A DNA stretch of 64,000 bases, taken from the NCBI GenBank assembly GCA_947579665.1, contig OX388350.1, positions 37,419,393-37,483,392 of the forward strand, in the 5' to 3' direction. The notes beneath the pieces are model-generated. The model saw nothing but the letters and a program-made list of their open reading frames with translations, had not been told where the DNA came from and made no database searches. This document shows, one piece after another, positions 1 to 10,619 of the stretch. Source of the DNA: Sympetrum striolatum. Taxonomy: Eukaryota > Arthropoda > Insecta > Odonata > Libellulidae. Position 1 is the first letter of the stretch. Every line of letters starts with the position of its first letter. Position numbers and translations under genes: made by a program.

Positions 1-2269
1 ATAACAAGGAAGTCCGAATTCCTATTAGGACCCGTACTGAATGCAATCAGCTATTGTATTCACGCCTTGGTATAAGTTATGACGAGAGTGTCCTGGTTTT
101 TGGCTTTTGATTCGCTTTTAAATGCCGCACGTGCTTTGTTCAACCTTCAACTTTGCGCGTACAATACATCCGAAACATCGCGACTCATTTTCCATTTAAT
201 GTTAATTATATTTGTCTAATAAATGATTTAAAACAATATATGACGAAAAAATTGAGTTATATTAGTCAAATATTTTGTATTCTTGCATTCACAAAATAAA
301 TAACTAATGGGAAATGAATTCGAATTATCGACTTTTCATGCATGATTTTCCGGAAATATTTGAATATTTCATAAAGATGGGGGCCAGGTTGAAGGATTCA
401 TTTCACGATTAATGTAAGGACTAGAAGAGGATTATAATCCTCTTCTACAAAGGATAGATTGATACCATTGGAAAATGATGAATGAAGAGAGTTTTCCTGT
501 TTGAGAAAGGAAACTATTTTGTCTAAATTTATACTATCATATTGATTACGTAATAGATCTCTTATCTTTCAATGGGACGAGTTAAAATAATTAAATTTAG
601 TTCATTCTCGTCGCAATAAAAGTAAAATCTTCATTGTAATCAAGAAAACTAACTTAGGCATTTGTTATCTCCTTATTTTCGAGTCTATGACTTTTCCTTA
701 GCCTTGCCTCAAATTTTACTGTTCTACGTTTATTAAACATTCCAGAATTCTCCTTTTCATACTGATTCATATCTGACTGCGTTTATCATAAATCAAACTT
801 TAATAGTGTATCATTCAGTATCCTGAGGAATTATCAAGCAGGAGTTATATAGTATATAAAAAGTTTTATGTACAGAACTGATATTATTTCTCATTAATTT
901 AATTGTATCTTTTGTTGATTTTTCCGTTTTTGAAATTAAAACATCCCCTCACAGGATTTGTGTCATCGTCGATTCTGCTTTTACTTAAATTTTAGCCTTT
1001 TCAACGTTTTATCATTTTGAAATTTCTATAACGCAACAGTAAATTGAAGGAAAAATCAGGTAAACAATCATTGTATAGAATTTTAGAAGGAAACGTAATA
1101 ATATTAAGTGGAAACAAGATGCAGCAGGAATAAATTGCAGAATTAATAATTATTAGTTTTGTCGTATTAGTAGTAGTTATACGGTAACCAACTCGGAAAA
1201 ACGATATATAAATTAATTGGAAAGCTTTTTAGATTCAATTCCAATTCCATTTTTGGATTCTGGATTTTTGTATTGAACGTTTCTCTTCCGTTCTTTTGAC
1301 TTTTACTGTTTAAAACTTTACTCGTCTTATTAAATTTTTTATTTGGACTTTTATTACTTTATTATTCTCCAAAATGTGCTCTACGTTATGAAAAAATGCA
1401 GTAGAGAAAGGGAAGGTACAAAAACAATTACGGACGGAGAAAAGATTTCGTAGGCGGAGTATATTTAAAATAAAACTACGCCGGGAAAAAATACTCGAGC
1501 GAATGAAAAATATTGAAATTTCACAAACCTCGAGAAGGAGATTGAGGAAGAGCAAAATGGAGAAAAGACGAAGGGTCGTAGATAGCGGCAGGGGATCTTC
1601 TCCTGAGTTGGAGTTCCTTACCCGCTTGGAGGAGATTCATTTTATTCCTTCTTCATGCGGCTAACGATCCGTTTGTGTTCCTTTGTTCCGGAAAACAGAT
1701 CTCACGCCTAAAGTAGCAATTTGAAGCAGGTGCCGCTGTTTGGGATGAAAGTATATCAGCGTCTTTCGGAAGCATATTGATGGAATCGATGTCTCTCTTG
1801 AATTGCTATTCCTAACATTGAATGTTACCAAGCCCTTCTTGGCTCCTGCGTAGTTACGGAAGTTTCTGTTCTAAAGATACGTTCCGACCATACTGAGTTC
1901 CTCAAAATCCAACGAAAGAAAAATATTTTTCTTCTCTCTTGAGATCGATCTGGAGCTATACCCCAAAGACGAACAACTGAGTTCCCAAATATTGATCAGT
2001 TTTTAATTTCAGATGAACCTTTATATAGTAGTAATAGTATAGTATAGTAGTAATGATGAAGACGGTCTTTTACGAAAGATTGTTTTTACGTAACATCTTC
2101 ACGTGTAGAATAATTTAATAAATTTCGTGACACGGGATGAGTATCTGTACCCCTCAATATTTGTGAGTTAGCGGCATTAATATCTATGAGTTAGTGGTGG
2201 CTTCACCGTTGTTTCGTCTAAAGAGCGTATGTTTACATTTCATATTGTAAGTTGCATAATTGGAACTTG
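1..2269. other. AT-rich non-coding stretch
   Basis: No frame here has convincing coding character. The longest open frame, on the minus strand at 1310-1555, is short and low in complexity. A somewhat more GC-balanced patch lies around 1540-1900 but shows no recognisable domain or splice pattern. Short AGT-type repeats occur at 2025-2055. Nothing else is supported. Confidence 0.6.
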
Positions 2270-3345
2270 AATTATTCTAAATCTTTGATTCAAACTTGGT
2301 GTATAGCATTTTTTATCTGAGCAATGCTCGTCGTGCATAATTAGATTTTTTTTGTTAATTCAAATTTTTGGTTAATCCGAACTTTTTGCGACCAAGATAG
2401 TCTTTTCACGAAAATACTTCCCAAATACGGTCTAGGTTCCTTTTTCTTACCCATCATGTTCATTGCTACTCATCCTAGCTATCAACAAGTACATCTTGTG
2501 CACCATTAATTCATTTCGTGCGTACTCTCTGACCTTTCGGCTGTCACGAAGCATTAATTAAATCATCAAGTGAGAGCTCGTGAGCTATCTATTGCTGCAT
2601 ATTTAGTTTTTATGATTTACGATGATTTGAATGTCAACAAAAGAATTATATAAAAGAAGATGACAATTTTTAAAACAGATATCCTTTTGTTAAAATTATA
2701 TTTAATTCGAATTATCGATAGCTCGAACTTTTTACCTGGTTGAAATTATCCAAGTTCAACTGTATAACATTTTTGATATCTTCTGCGTACACGAACGATT
2801 CTAATTAGTTTGCAAAATTGTCGTATTTGTGGAGAATGGAGAAAAACTCGTCATATTCTTTCAGTCTAGATTTCTTGTATATTTCTTTTGTTTTAGCTGT
2901 ACTCACCAGAGCATGAAGGAGAACTTATGTAATGCGAAATCTTTCATTCGAATTTGGTCCATAGCACTTTTTATCCTAATAATGTTAAAAAGTCATCTTT
3001 ATATAGATTTTTTTGTTAATTCAAATTTCAGGTCAATCGGAATTTGTGCGAGATAAAGTTTTAACAACAGAAACTTCCAAATTACGCTATATATCCCTTT
3101 TCTTTACCCCTCTTGTCCCTTGCATTCACTCATCCTGGCTACCAGGAGATACGTATGTACAGTCCTGGCCAAAATTAACGCAGCACCGGCCTTAAGGATC
3201 GCTAGGGAAGTGCTGCGTTAATTTTGGCCAGGAGTGTACATTGTACATCTTGGGGTCGATGTATACATTTTGTGTAGTCTCTCACCACTCGGCTGTCACG
3301 AAGCATTACTCAAGTGAGAGATCGTGAGTTATAATTCAGAGCATA
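2270..3345. repeat. Old tandem duplication, unit about 660 bp
   Basis: The stretch from about 2270 to 2600 resembles the stretch from about 2930 to 3345. Both contain the phrase TTTTTGTTAATTCAAATTT (near 2346 and 3008), then a CATCCT-GCTA block, a TACATCTTG phrase, and a CGGCTGTCACGAAGCATTA phrase followed by AAGTGAGAG. The copies are strongly diverged and the second is lengthened by the MITE at 3160-3236. A related fragment (TTATCGATAG...TTTTTACCT) is shared between 2700-2790 and 4505-4620, so this is probably a dispersed element duplicated locally. Family unknown. Confidence 0.6.
3160..3236. mobile_element. 77-bp Tc1/mariner-type MITE, copy A
   Basis: A 27-bp terminal inverted repeat begins CAGTCCTGGCCAAAATTAAC on the left. 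It is matched at 26 of 27 positions by the reverse complement of the right end at 3210-3236. The spacer is only 23 bp, so the element is nearly a pure hairpin. A TA dinucleotide flanks each end (3158-3159 and 3237-3238), as expected for Tc1/mariner integration. A second copy of identical length lies at 32252-32328. It has no coding capacity. Confidence 0.85.
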
Positions 3346-3367
3346 ATTATCAGCGTAATTAATTTTT

Positions 3368-3495
3368 ACTTTCTCCATAAACGAAGTATAGAGAAAGTAT
3401 TGTTTTCATGAAAAAATTCGACTTCGAGATTTCAACGGAAATACATCTTTTGGGGTCCCTAGAACACGTTTTGACCATTTTCGGAATGATGTCTG

Positions 3496-3526
<31 letters not shown>

Positions 3527-4272
3527 ATATGTGTGTGTGATAGTGGGCGCTCCAACGTGAAAACTATTAGTTGTATCAACACCAAAATTCATATATAGTA
3601 CTGTGGTGTGTGCTGTCAGAGTTGATTAGTTTTTGGAGTAAATCGGTAAACCGGAAGTCGAGCTTTATTCATCAAAGCTCATTTCCGGTTTTCAAAATAT
3701 CTCCATAAATATGATATATACGTATATTGTATTATTTATAAAAGTTTTAGATAATGATATTTACTATAACTTTTGTATTTAACATATTTTTGTATCACCG
3801 GTTGATTAGGAGTTATTCGTGAAATACCGATAAACCGGAAGTAGCTGTTATGTACTTTGTGGGCGCTCTAACATTGAAACCATTCGTTGTATCAACACCA
3901 AATTTCATATATAGTACTTTAGTTGATGTCGTTAGAGTTAATTAGTTTTTAGAGTAAATCGGTTAACCGGAAGTTGAGCTTCATTCTTCAAAGCTCATTT
4001 CCGGTTTTCAAAATATCTCCATAAATATGATATTTAGATGTATACTATTATTTATAAAAGTTTTAAAAAATTTAATTTACTATAAATTTTGTATGAAACA
4101 TATTTTCGTATCACTGATTGTTTAGGAGTTATTCATGAAGTACTGATAAACCGGAAGTTGCTGATTATGTACTTTGTGGGCGCTCTGGGCTCTATGGGCG
4201 AAAGGCCAATTTCATCGTTTTCATCGAGCATGTCCCGAAAAACATTATTTATAATGTTTGTGACGTAAAAGA
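3368..4272 (+). mobile_element. Dispersed element E, copy 1 (possible Helentron/HINE-like)
   Basis: The element starts with a near-palindrome (ACTTTCTCCATA...TATAGAGAAAGT), followed by a conserved head and a (TG)n microsatellite core at about 3491-3540. Two tandem monomers of about 317 bp follow, each starting at GTGGGCGCTC (about 3543 and 3860, with a third start near 4177). A short tail ends with the hairpin AACATTATTTATAATGTT and then GTGACGTAAAAG. The same order is seen in the copies at 44892 and 63255. A 5-prime palindrome, microsatellite core, tandem internal monomers and a hairpin near the 3-prime end recall DINE-1/HINE elements. No autonomous relative is visible, so the class is inference. 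Confidence 0.75.
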
Positions 4273-5630
4273 TAATAATATATAAATTAATCACTCATCT
4301 TCCAAGTTTAGATTGAATATAGAGTTCGTAAATACTATCGTAGATAAATATTTCCATCTTATATATCAAGAAATTCATGAGCTGGCCACATCAGATTTTT
4401 TAAATTTACAATTTTTGAGTATCAATAAAAAATTTAAATCTTTTTGAAACAAATATCTGTTTTTTATAGTCATAATGAGGTGTGTTTTACAACCTTTATT
4501 AAGAAAATTATTTAATTCGAATTATCGGATAGTTAGAATTTTTTACCTAGTTAGTTCCGATTGAAAATATCCAAATTCCCCTGTATAAAATTTTAGATAT
4601 CTTTTGTTTACATGAAAAAATTGAATTAGCCCGTGAAATAATATCAATAATAATAATAAGTTATTTAGCTCATACAGGAAACCCCAGTTACACGATATCT
4701 TCATAAATAAATCTTAATATAAGAAAACAGGAAAAAAACCTTGTCATACTTTTCAAGTGTAGATTGCCGCAAAATTTCTTTTCTGAAGTTTGTACTTACC
4801 AGAGCATGACGAGGAACTTTGATCTCTTTTTCAGAGGATAGGATCATACATAATAAAAACATCGCTTCATTTCATACACAAACTTTATTCATAGTTCAAT
4901 ATCAACGTTGAAGAAATTATGGACATTAAAACCAATATTCAACAATGTTTCACTTTGCAGTTGCATTAACTAATTATAACACAAATGATAATATCAGAAT
5001 ATGATAACCACTATATTACTCTCTTATTGTCATTACCGAAAATATCTCATACGACAAAATATAAAATAAATGGGTAGAATACAAGAAAAGCGCGATTTCG
5101 CAATCACGTCTTCGCGTCATAACACGCCCTATAAAAACCTTAGCGTTTAAAAAACTAATTATATTAAAACCTTCAGGGCATAACACCTCTTCGTACAATT
5201 AAGGCAAAAATACCAATGGTTATTACAGAACTCTCTTCTCGAATTTTAATTTTCGGGAGTCAACCTTTCACGATGCATATTAAAGTTATCACAACACGTG
5301 GAAAATCATATGCACTCATCTCGCGCGGTGAAAGGTGATCGACCCACCGCGAATCGCTTCAAATATTCGAGAACCCTAGTGTACAAACGAAAATGACACG
5401 ATATTTAGGGATATGTCTTTCCAATAAAAAGCGTCAACCGTCAAAAAATTCCGCTCTGGGTATCCATCAACGCAAGCGTAAACTATGTACATTTCTCTCT
5501 CGGAAGATCAAACCGTAGTAAAATATTGTCCATCTCTCAACTGGGTCGAAACGGAAGACGGCTTCTCGTCACCAGCGGCCCTTGATACCAACGCGCAAGG
5601 GTTTCAACAAGATTACGTTTACACCTAACG
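4273..5630. other. Non-coding stretch, no element recognised
   Basis: AT-rich to about 5230, then a more GC-balanced part at 5230-5630. Around 4505-4620 it carries a diverged copy of the sequence seen at 2700-2790. The short minus-strand open frame at 5016-5198 has no recognisable features and is not called as a gene. Confidence 0.5.
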
Positions 5631-5641
5631 AGGGAAGAAAA

Positions 5642-5766
5642 CGGTAGCTGCACCTCAGTTCTGGTTGAAATTTGGCAGATAGTTCTCAATGCAACATTCT
5701 CGAATCAGTCCCCCTTTTGGGGTTAGCAAAACTACGGTTCATCCAAAAAAACCGTCTTTATTTCGC
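5642..5766 (+). repeat. Left arm of a separated inverted repeat
   Basis: This segment pairs, as reverse complement, with 6341-6468. Shared landmarks in order are CGGTAGCTG, ACCTCAG, CTGGTTGAAATTTGGCAG, CCCCTTTTGGGGTTAG and a TTTATTTCG end. The arms are imperfect, with a few small indels. Either two copies of one dispersed element lie in opposite orientation or this is a fold-back element with a loop of about 575 bp. Confidence 0.7.
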
Positions 5767-6104
5767 GAATCTGTATTGAGTCCTAAGGACGATGACATCC
5801 GTAGTTAGTCAACTACCAAGCGAATCTAATGACTCTTTATAATTAGAAGGGACTAATAAGTAGAGATTAATTAATGCGACTTGTAATATACTTGTTTGTA
5901 TCTATTTCTATCCATGATTTCGCGGTTTTCTTTCGTTCCCCTTCTTGTTTGAGCGTTTTCCCGAACAATGGGGTTTTCTCCGAAAGCCTTCAGCCGAGGA
6001 GTTTTTCACAATCCCAACTCGCTTATTTTATCTCTTCTATGTTTACTTTATATTTATATGTATTTGTATTTTTAACGTATCTATTGTGTGTACAACTAAA
6101 TATC

Positions 6105-6178
6105 TTCAAAGGTTAGGTGTAAGAGAGGCCCACACGGGCCTAACCTCGTTAAATAAAGATTTATTATCATAGTTATTA
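6105..6178 (+). mobile_element. Non-LTR retroposon 3-prime tail
   Basis: The stretch contains a hairpin-like GAGAGGCCCACACGGGCCTAA motif, then CCTCGTTAAATAAAGA and an AT-rich ending. A GC hairpin followed by AATAAA and a simple tail is typical of insect LINE 3-prime ends. No reverse-transcriptase coding sequence is recognisable upstream, so only the end of a truncated insertion is present. It lies inside the loop between the inverted repeats at 5642 and 6341. Confidence 0.5.
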
Positions 6179-6340
6179 TTAATCAGACATTAATCATTTA
6201 AATTACTTTTCGTGAAAATTAGTGGAAAAGAAATGTAAATTAAAGACAGATAATTGTCGACGAGCAGAAATGGAACATGAAAAACTTTCCACTTGAACCT
6301 AGTACCTTATCAGTTGGCTGATACGCATCCAGGCACTATA

Positions 6341-6468
6341 CCCGAAATAAAAAGCGTTTTTCCGGATAAACAATAGGTTTACTAACCCCAAAAGGGGATG
6401 ATCCGTGAATATCACATTGAGTACCATCTTCCTGCCAAATTTCAACCAGATCTGAGGTCCAGCTACCG
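6341..6468 (-). repeat. Right arm of a separated inverted repeat
   Basis: Reverse complement of 5642-5766, with the matching CCCCAAAAGGGG and GCCAAATTTCAACCAGA landmarks. Similarity stops near 6480 on one side and near 6338 on the other, so arms are about 125-130 bp. Confidence 0.7.
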
Positions 6469-6483
6469 TGTCCTCCCTTTACA

Positions 6484-7800
6484 AGACAATAAATACAAAG
6501 GAAAATGAAATGTCATATAAAAACTTTCCCTACGCGGCATAAAAATCCCTTATGGAGTTGTCACCGTACAAAAATCACGCAACTATCGGCGCACAACGTG
6601 AGTGGGAGATTAGAATAAAAGGTTTCCGACATTGAGGAAGAAATGCTGTCGTAGAAATGATTACGTACAGTTCCCTTTACGTCTGTTTCGGTATCGCTCG
6701 CTTTTATTCTCGTCCACGACACGTTTTCTCGGGTCGCCGCCGTAATTACCACAAAATGACCTCGAGTCCGTGCGTCAATTCTTGAGTATGCATCTCCTGG
6801 AAGCCTCAATCAAAAGAAAGGGTTTTTTTTCGTGGAAGGAGAAATCAATATCTCAACGCTCCATAAACCAGCTATTTCACGGAAAAAGTGGGAACAATAG
6901 CCGATTATTTGCAGCATTGGTTTCAAAACCTTCGTATGTAAAAGTTTTCATTTGGGACTTTAATATTAAAGTGTATGCCTGTCCGAAAGTTGCATCAATC
7001 CTCCCTTTCATGAGTTTGTGAATCTTTTTCTTTAAGTGAAGATTTGTTATGAAAATCCTCACTAGGAAAGTAATTACTCGGTCATTGATTACATTATTAC
7101 TCTGGGAAAGACTCTGTTCCTGATCCAGATAAGTAAAACATTCAAATGTAAAAATCAATCACATCAGCCTTGAATTAGTGAAATTTCTTCTCAAGTTCAC
7201 AAAATTGAAGATTCAACTTTGTCTTTATTCCTCAAAAATACCGTTTCCACCCCTCAAATATATTCGCTTGCTTTCTAGATAATTCAGCGCAGAAGATTAC
7301 ATAAACACGCCAAACCTGTTGTGTTATTATAGGTGAAATAAAGAAAAAGCTGTGTTTTTAATCTTGTGTTCTTAATTCAAAAGTACATAAAATTGACCGA
7401 AAACTCATCAGGAGATATATAGCTGTATTCGAATTGAAATGCATTGCTTCTATATTTAAATATAACTGTTGCCTCAACTAGAATGTAATCGTCATTATAA
7501 CCGGTAACAGGTTTTGCAATAGAAATCTTGTATGCAATTTTTGAATGTTTTAGAAATGCGAGGTTTTTTCTTTTAGTTTACTTTTCGATAGAGCCTTTCA
7601 ATCGTGCTTTTACTTTTATTACAGTAAAATCTTGCGCCAAAAAGAATATTTACGCTGAATAAAACAAAAAGGAGATTAACCTTGGATTTCTGTAACGATA
7701 TGCAATTGCAATCCATTATAATAAATCAAAGGAGTGAGTGGATAAAGTAATTTAGCCGAGAGCTTATCTCTAAAAATTTACGGCACAAAGAAAGGGCGTT
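6484..7800. other. Non-coding stretch
   Basis: No protein family, RNA gene or repeat boundary could be supported. Open frames on both strands at 6561-7158 overlap each other and show no domain, signal or splice context. Confidence 0.5.
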
Positions 7801-8420
7801 GTCTTTCTCAGAACCTCTTGCCAAAAATTTTAGATTTCAAGGCCGAAAAACCGAAGCCTTATATTAGAGAGAAGGATGGACGACGCATAAAAAAGTTGAC
7901 CCATGCCAAAATCTTATTGCTCCGCAAAAAAACCTCGATGGGAGTGTTTGCCGCTGCTTGGTTTAGACAAGCGGAAACGTGGTGGCCCTTTTTCAGGTCC
8001 AACCTTGACTCTGGAAGATGCAAGGAGATAGACGTTGAGGCCACATTTTGGGGAGGCTTTCCCACGAAAAGCCAGAGGAAGGTCAGGCCCTCGAGATCCG
8101 AGTATGCAAAGCATGGAAATATCGGCAACTTAATGGGGAAGGCGGTGTAAGGAAAAAGTTGGAGGTTGAGGTCGTGGATATCGGATTTCAAGGCGAATGG
8201 GTTAGGAAAATGGATTATATGTTGAGCCTCTGTGGACATCAAGGATTGAGGAACAAATTCGTCTGGTCATCATCATTCGGAAATTGCACAGAAACAGTTG
8301 AAATGGGGTGGGGAGGTCAACTTGTCACTTCCTCACGTTTTCGACGATTATTCAAATCTTGTCTTCTTCTCTTCACACTTTTTATCGATCTTCTCCGATC
8401 CGTCCGTAAAATACTGGTTT
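7801..8420. other. GC-balanced block with overlapping open frames, nature unknown
   Basis: This block is richer in G and C than its surroundings and contains overlapping open frames on both strands, the longest 7859-8242 on the minus strand and 8048-8422 on the plus strand. None matches a family I recognise, and no frame is clearly favoured by codon usage. It could be a decayed gene or retroposon, or a non-coding unique sequence. Confidence 0.4.
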
Positions 8421-9480
8421 AAAATATACGATGTTCACACTCTCAAATGAGGAAATGTTTTTTCTTATGTACACGCATTCGTTTTAACGCCGGCAGATTG
8501 TGCTGTCGTCCACAAGTGGTCCAATCTACATACCTAACCTTGCACACTACAATCGGGTGAGAGACTGGAGTCGCTGGGTTGGCAACCGCACTGTGCTAGG
8601 TCATGGGTTCACCTAAAAAGCTATCTTGCATGCCCCTGATGAATATCTGTAGCGGATTCTGGAATTTTACCGGGTCAGCATTCCATAAAAAAATTCTCGC
8701 TCTATTCTCTTAACGTCCGGGAAATGATGCGTTTAATTTTGAATCACACTGAATCGCTAACGTGAAATTTTGAATAATATAGACATGAGATTTGGGTGAA
8801 AAACTGAGCGACGCGAAAGATCGTCGCGATGAAAAATTGAAATATTGATTTATTTCATTGTGCCTGATGATGACTCATCGGCCTAAACCGGATCTAAATT
8901 GTAAATAAACCAGTGGAAGTCACAAAGTTTGTTTTTAATTTTTCATCATGAGAATCGGGGATGAATGGTGTTTTTAAAAATGAAGTTTTTTATTGTAAAT
9001 TCTCGTATCAAGATATGATCCATATAAAAATGGAAATCAGCAGCTAAGAGGTAGCTGACCTACAAGTTTTCAATTACGGGGAATTTTTATGAATTAACGG
9101 GAGAATAATTAATGAGTGTTTCCATGTAAAGATACAAAGCTCAGCTCGTAGAAAAATCATGTTCTTCTCCAATGTGAAAGACAAGTTTCAAATGAAATCT
9201 TAGCGAAGTGAAGCTCACGTGCCTGATAATTAGGTTTACCATTACTTTCTCATTTCTGCGATTTTAATTTACCCTTACCTCGAATAAAAGTTGAATTTTA
9301 TATCAATCACATCGGCAGAACTTAATGATAATTTTAATTAGCCAGCCGAATCTTTCTGCCGTAAAAATCGAATTAAAATCAAATAGCGAATTTCGAATCG
9401 TTCGAATATTTTTCTTCGCATTTCAATCTCGGGAGGAAAATAATCCTAAAACGCGTTCCCAGCACAAATATTTAGATCGC
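8421..9480. other. Non-coding stretch with a possible LINE-like tail
   Basis: Around 8860-8940 the sequence has CCTGATGATGACTCATCGG, then CCTAAACCGG and AATAAACCAGTGGAAGTCA. This resembles 3-prime ends of insect non-LTR retrotransposons, which often end in a CCTGATGATGG-type phrase followed by AATAAA and GTGGAAGTC. This is family resemblance only. The rest shows nothing supportable. Confidence 0.4.
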
Positions 9481-9517
9481 CACCCTACGACTTAAGCTCT
9501 ACACACTGCTCGCAATC

Positions 9518-9649
9518 ATGCCGGCGCTGTATACTCAGATGCGGAAGGATCCTGGCTTGACTCTGGATGCCTTGAACGAGAGCGAGAAGCAGAGGATCAG
9601 CAGCACTACTCCTCCGAACATCAGGTATGCTGACCACGACAGGCGGCAG
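9518..9649 (+). CDS. Candidate first coding exon, unrecognised gene
   Basis: An ATG in a reasonable context (CAATCATGCC) opens a frame beginning MPALYTQMRKDPGLTLDALN and continuing through an acidic and basic stretch. The exon is GC-richer than its surroundings. Two donor sites are available: CAG/GTATGC at 9625 and CAG/GTACCT at 9650. The second ends in phase 0, which fits the candidate exon near 28059. The open frame itself runs on to 9877 but becomes AT-rich after about 9660, as expected for an intron. The alternative is the minus strand: TTTTCTCTTTCCCCAG immediately beyond 9653 is an excellent acceptor on that strand, and it opens a frame with a hydrophobic segment ending at a stop at 9535-9537. 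I do not recognise either product, and which strand is coding is unresolved. Confidence 0.4.
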
Positions 9650-9879
9650 GTACCTGGGGAAAGAGAAAACATGTTAAGTAAAGGTAAAAGGATCCTTTGT
9701 CTCAAATTTCTTTACATGTCAACGAGCAAGTTTGGAGACACTATGGTTGCATGGGATCATAAATATGCTAGTGAAGAACCTTTTCTCTTTGTTTTTAATT
9801 ATTTTTTGGTACACTCACAAGCATTCAGTCATTGGGCAGTTATTGTAGGAATAAATGAACGTAAGAAGTTACAATAGAC

Positions 9880-10292
9880 GTACACATACTACCAGGCACT
9901 AATTCTATTACATAATTCACCGTACAATAATTTAATATTATACTATATGAATGGGTAGGCTAAAAAGTTCCAGGCCCAACAAAGATACAAACAATTTTCT
10001 TCAAATTTATTTTAATTTGATTGTCAAACAACATATTATTTATTGCTTGGTATTCAGAAATTTTGTATTCTAGTTTGATTGCTGAGTATAATTAGACAGA
10101 GCTTATATTATAATTCAAAATATTAACAATAAACAAAGTTTTGGTGACTTATAAAAGGTTAATTATATTAGTTTTACTTGATACGAAAATTCTCCTGATA
10201 AAATCGTCATTACTACTTTAAGTCGTAAAAATATTTGAAACTATGTATTAGTATCATTTCTCTATATGCTTAATCTCTAAAAATCTCATCAT
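9880..10292. other. AT-rich non-coding stretch
   Basis: The sequence GGGTAGGCTAAAAAGTTCC near 9953 loosely resembles mariner terminal repeats but has no partner nearby, so it is not called. Nothing else is supported. Confidence 0.5.
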
Positions 10293-10440
10293 CCTCGGTG
10301 GCGTAGTGCTTAGCAATCTTGCAACACCGGGGCTCTGGGTTCGAATCCTGGTTAGTACGAGGTTGTTGTGTTCCTGAAAAAGGTTAATTGTAAGAGTGGT
10401 CTTTTTAGACTAAAATTTACTTAGTAAGGTCGTCATTATT
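10293..10440 (+). mobile_element. tRNA-derived SINE, plus orientation
   Basis: The head is tRNA-like: CCTCG at 10293-10297 pairs with CGAGG at 10358-10362. The A-box-like GGTGGCGTAGTGCTTAGCA follows the 5-prime end, and the B box GGTTCGAATCC sits in a T-arm-like position. A unique body and an (ATT)n tail (CATTATTATTAATC) follow. RNA polymerase III promoter boxes plus a simple tail define a tRNA-derived SINE. A true tRNA gene is excluded by the poor anticodon region and the body. Confidence 0.7.
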
Positions 10441-10472
10441 ATTAATCACGTTCGTTTTTATAACCGGAGAAA

Positions 10473-10507
10473 ACCATAAGACAAATGAAGAACATTTGTC
10501 TTATGGT
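10473..10507. repeat. Perfect 15-bp hairpin
   Basis: ACCATAAGACAAATG at 10473-10487 is followed by the loop AAGAA and then the exact reverse complement at 10493-10507. It lies between two tRNA-derived units of opposite orientation. It may be the core of a small fold-back element or a remnant of the SINE body. Function unknown. Confidence 0.85.
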
Positions 10508-10534
10508 CAAAGAAGACAACCATTAGCTAAGCTG

Positions 10535-10615
10535 GAAGAAATTCGGTTAACCGGGACTCGAACCCGGGACTCAACCTATTGAATTGTTGCGTACTAACCT
10601 TTGTAGCACAGAGAT
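10535..10615 (-). mobile_element. tRNA-derived SINE head, minus orientation
   Basis: Read on the minus strand, GCTACAAAGGTTAGTACGC looks like a D-arm with its A box, and CCGGGTTCGAGTCCCGG forms a clean T-arm (five-base stem, TTCGA loop). The anticodon arm is degenerate. It faces away from the SINE at 10293 across a 15-bp hairpin. Confidence 0.6.
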
Positions 10616-10619
10616 CAGT

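Noticed and set aside
7818..8422. Overlapping open frames on both strands
   Set aside because: Neither strand shows a family, start context or splice pattern that would justify calling a gene. It is kept only as a GC-balanced block.
9953..9985. Mariner terminal inverted repeat
   Set aside because: Only a loose match, with no opposing end or TA-flanked partner found nearby.
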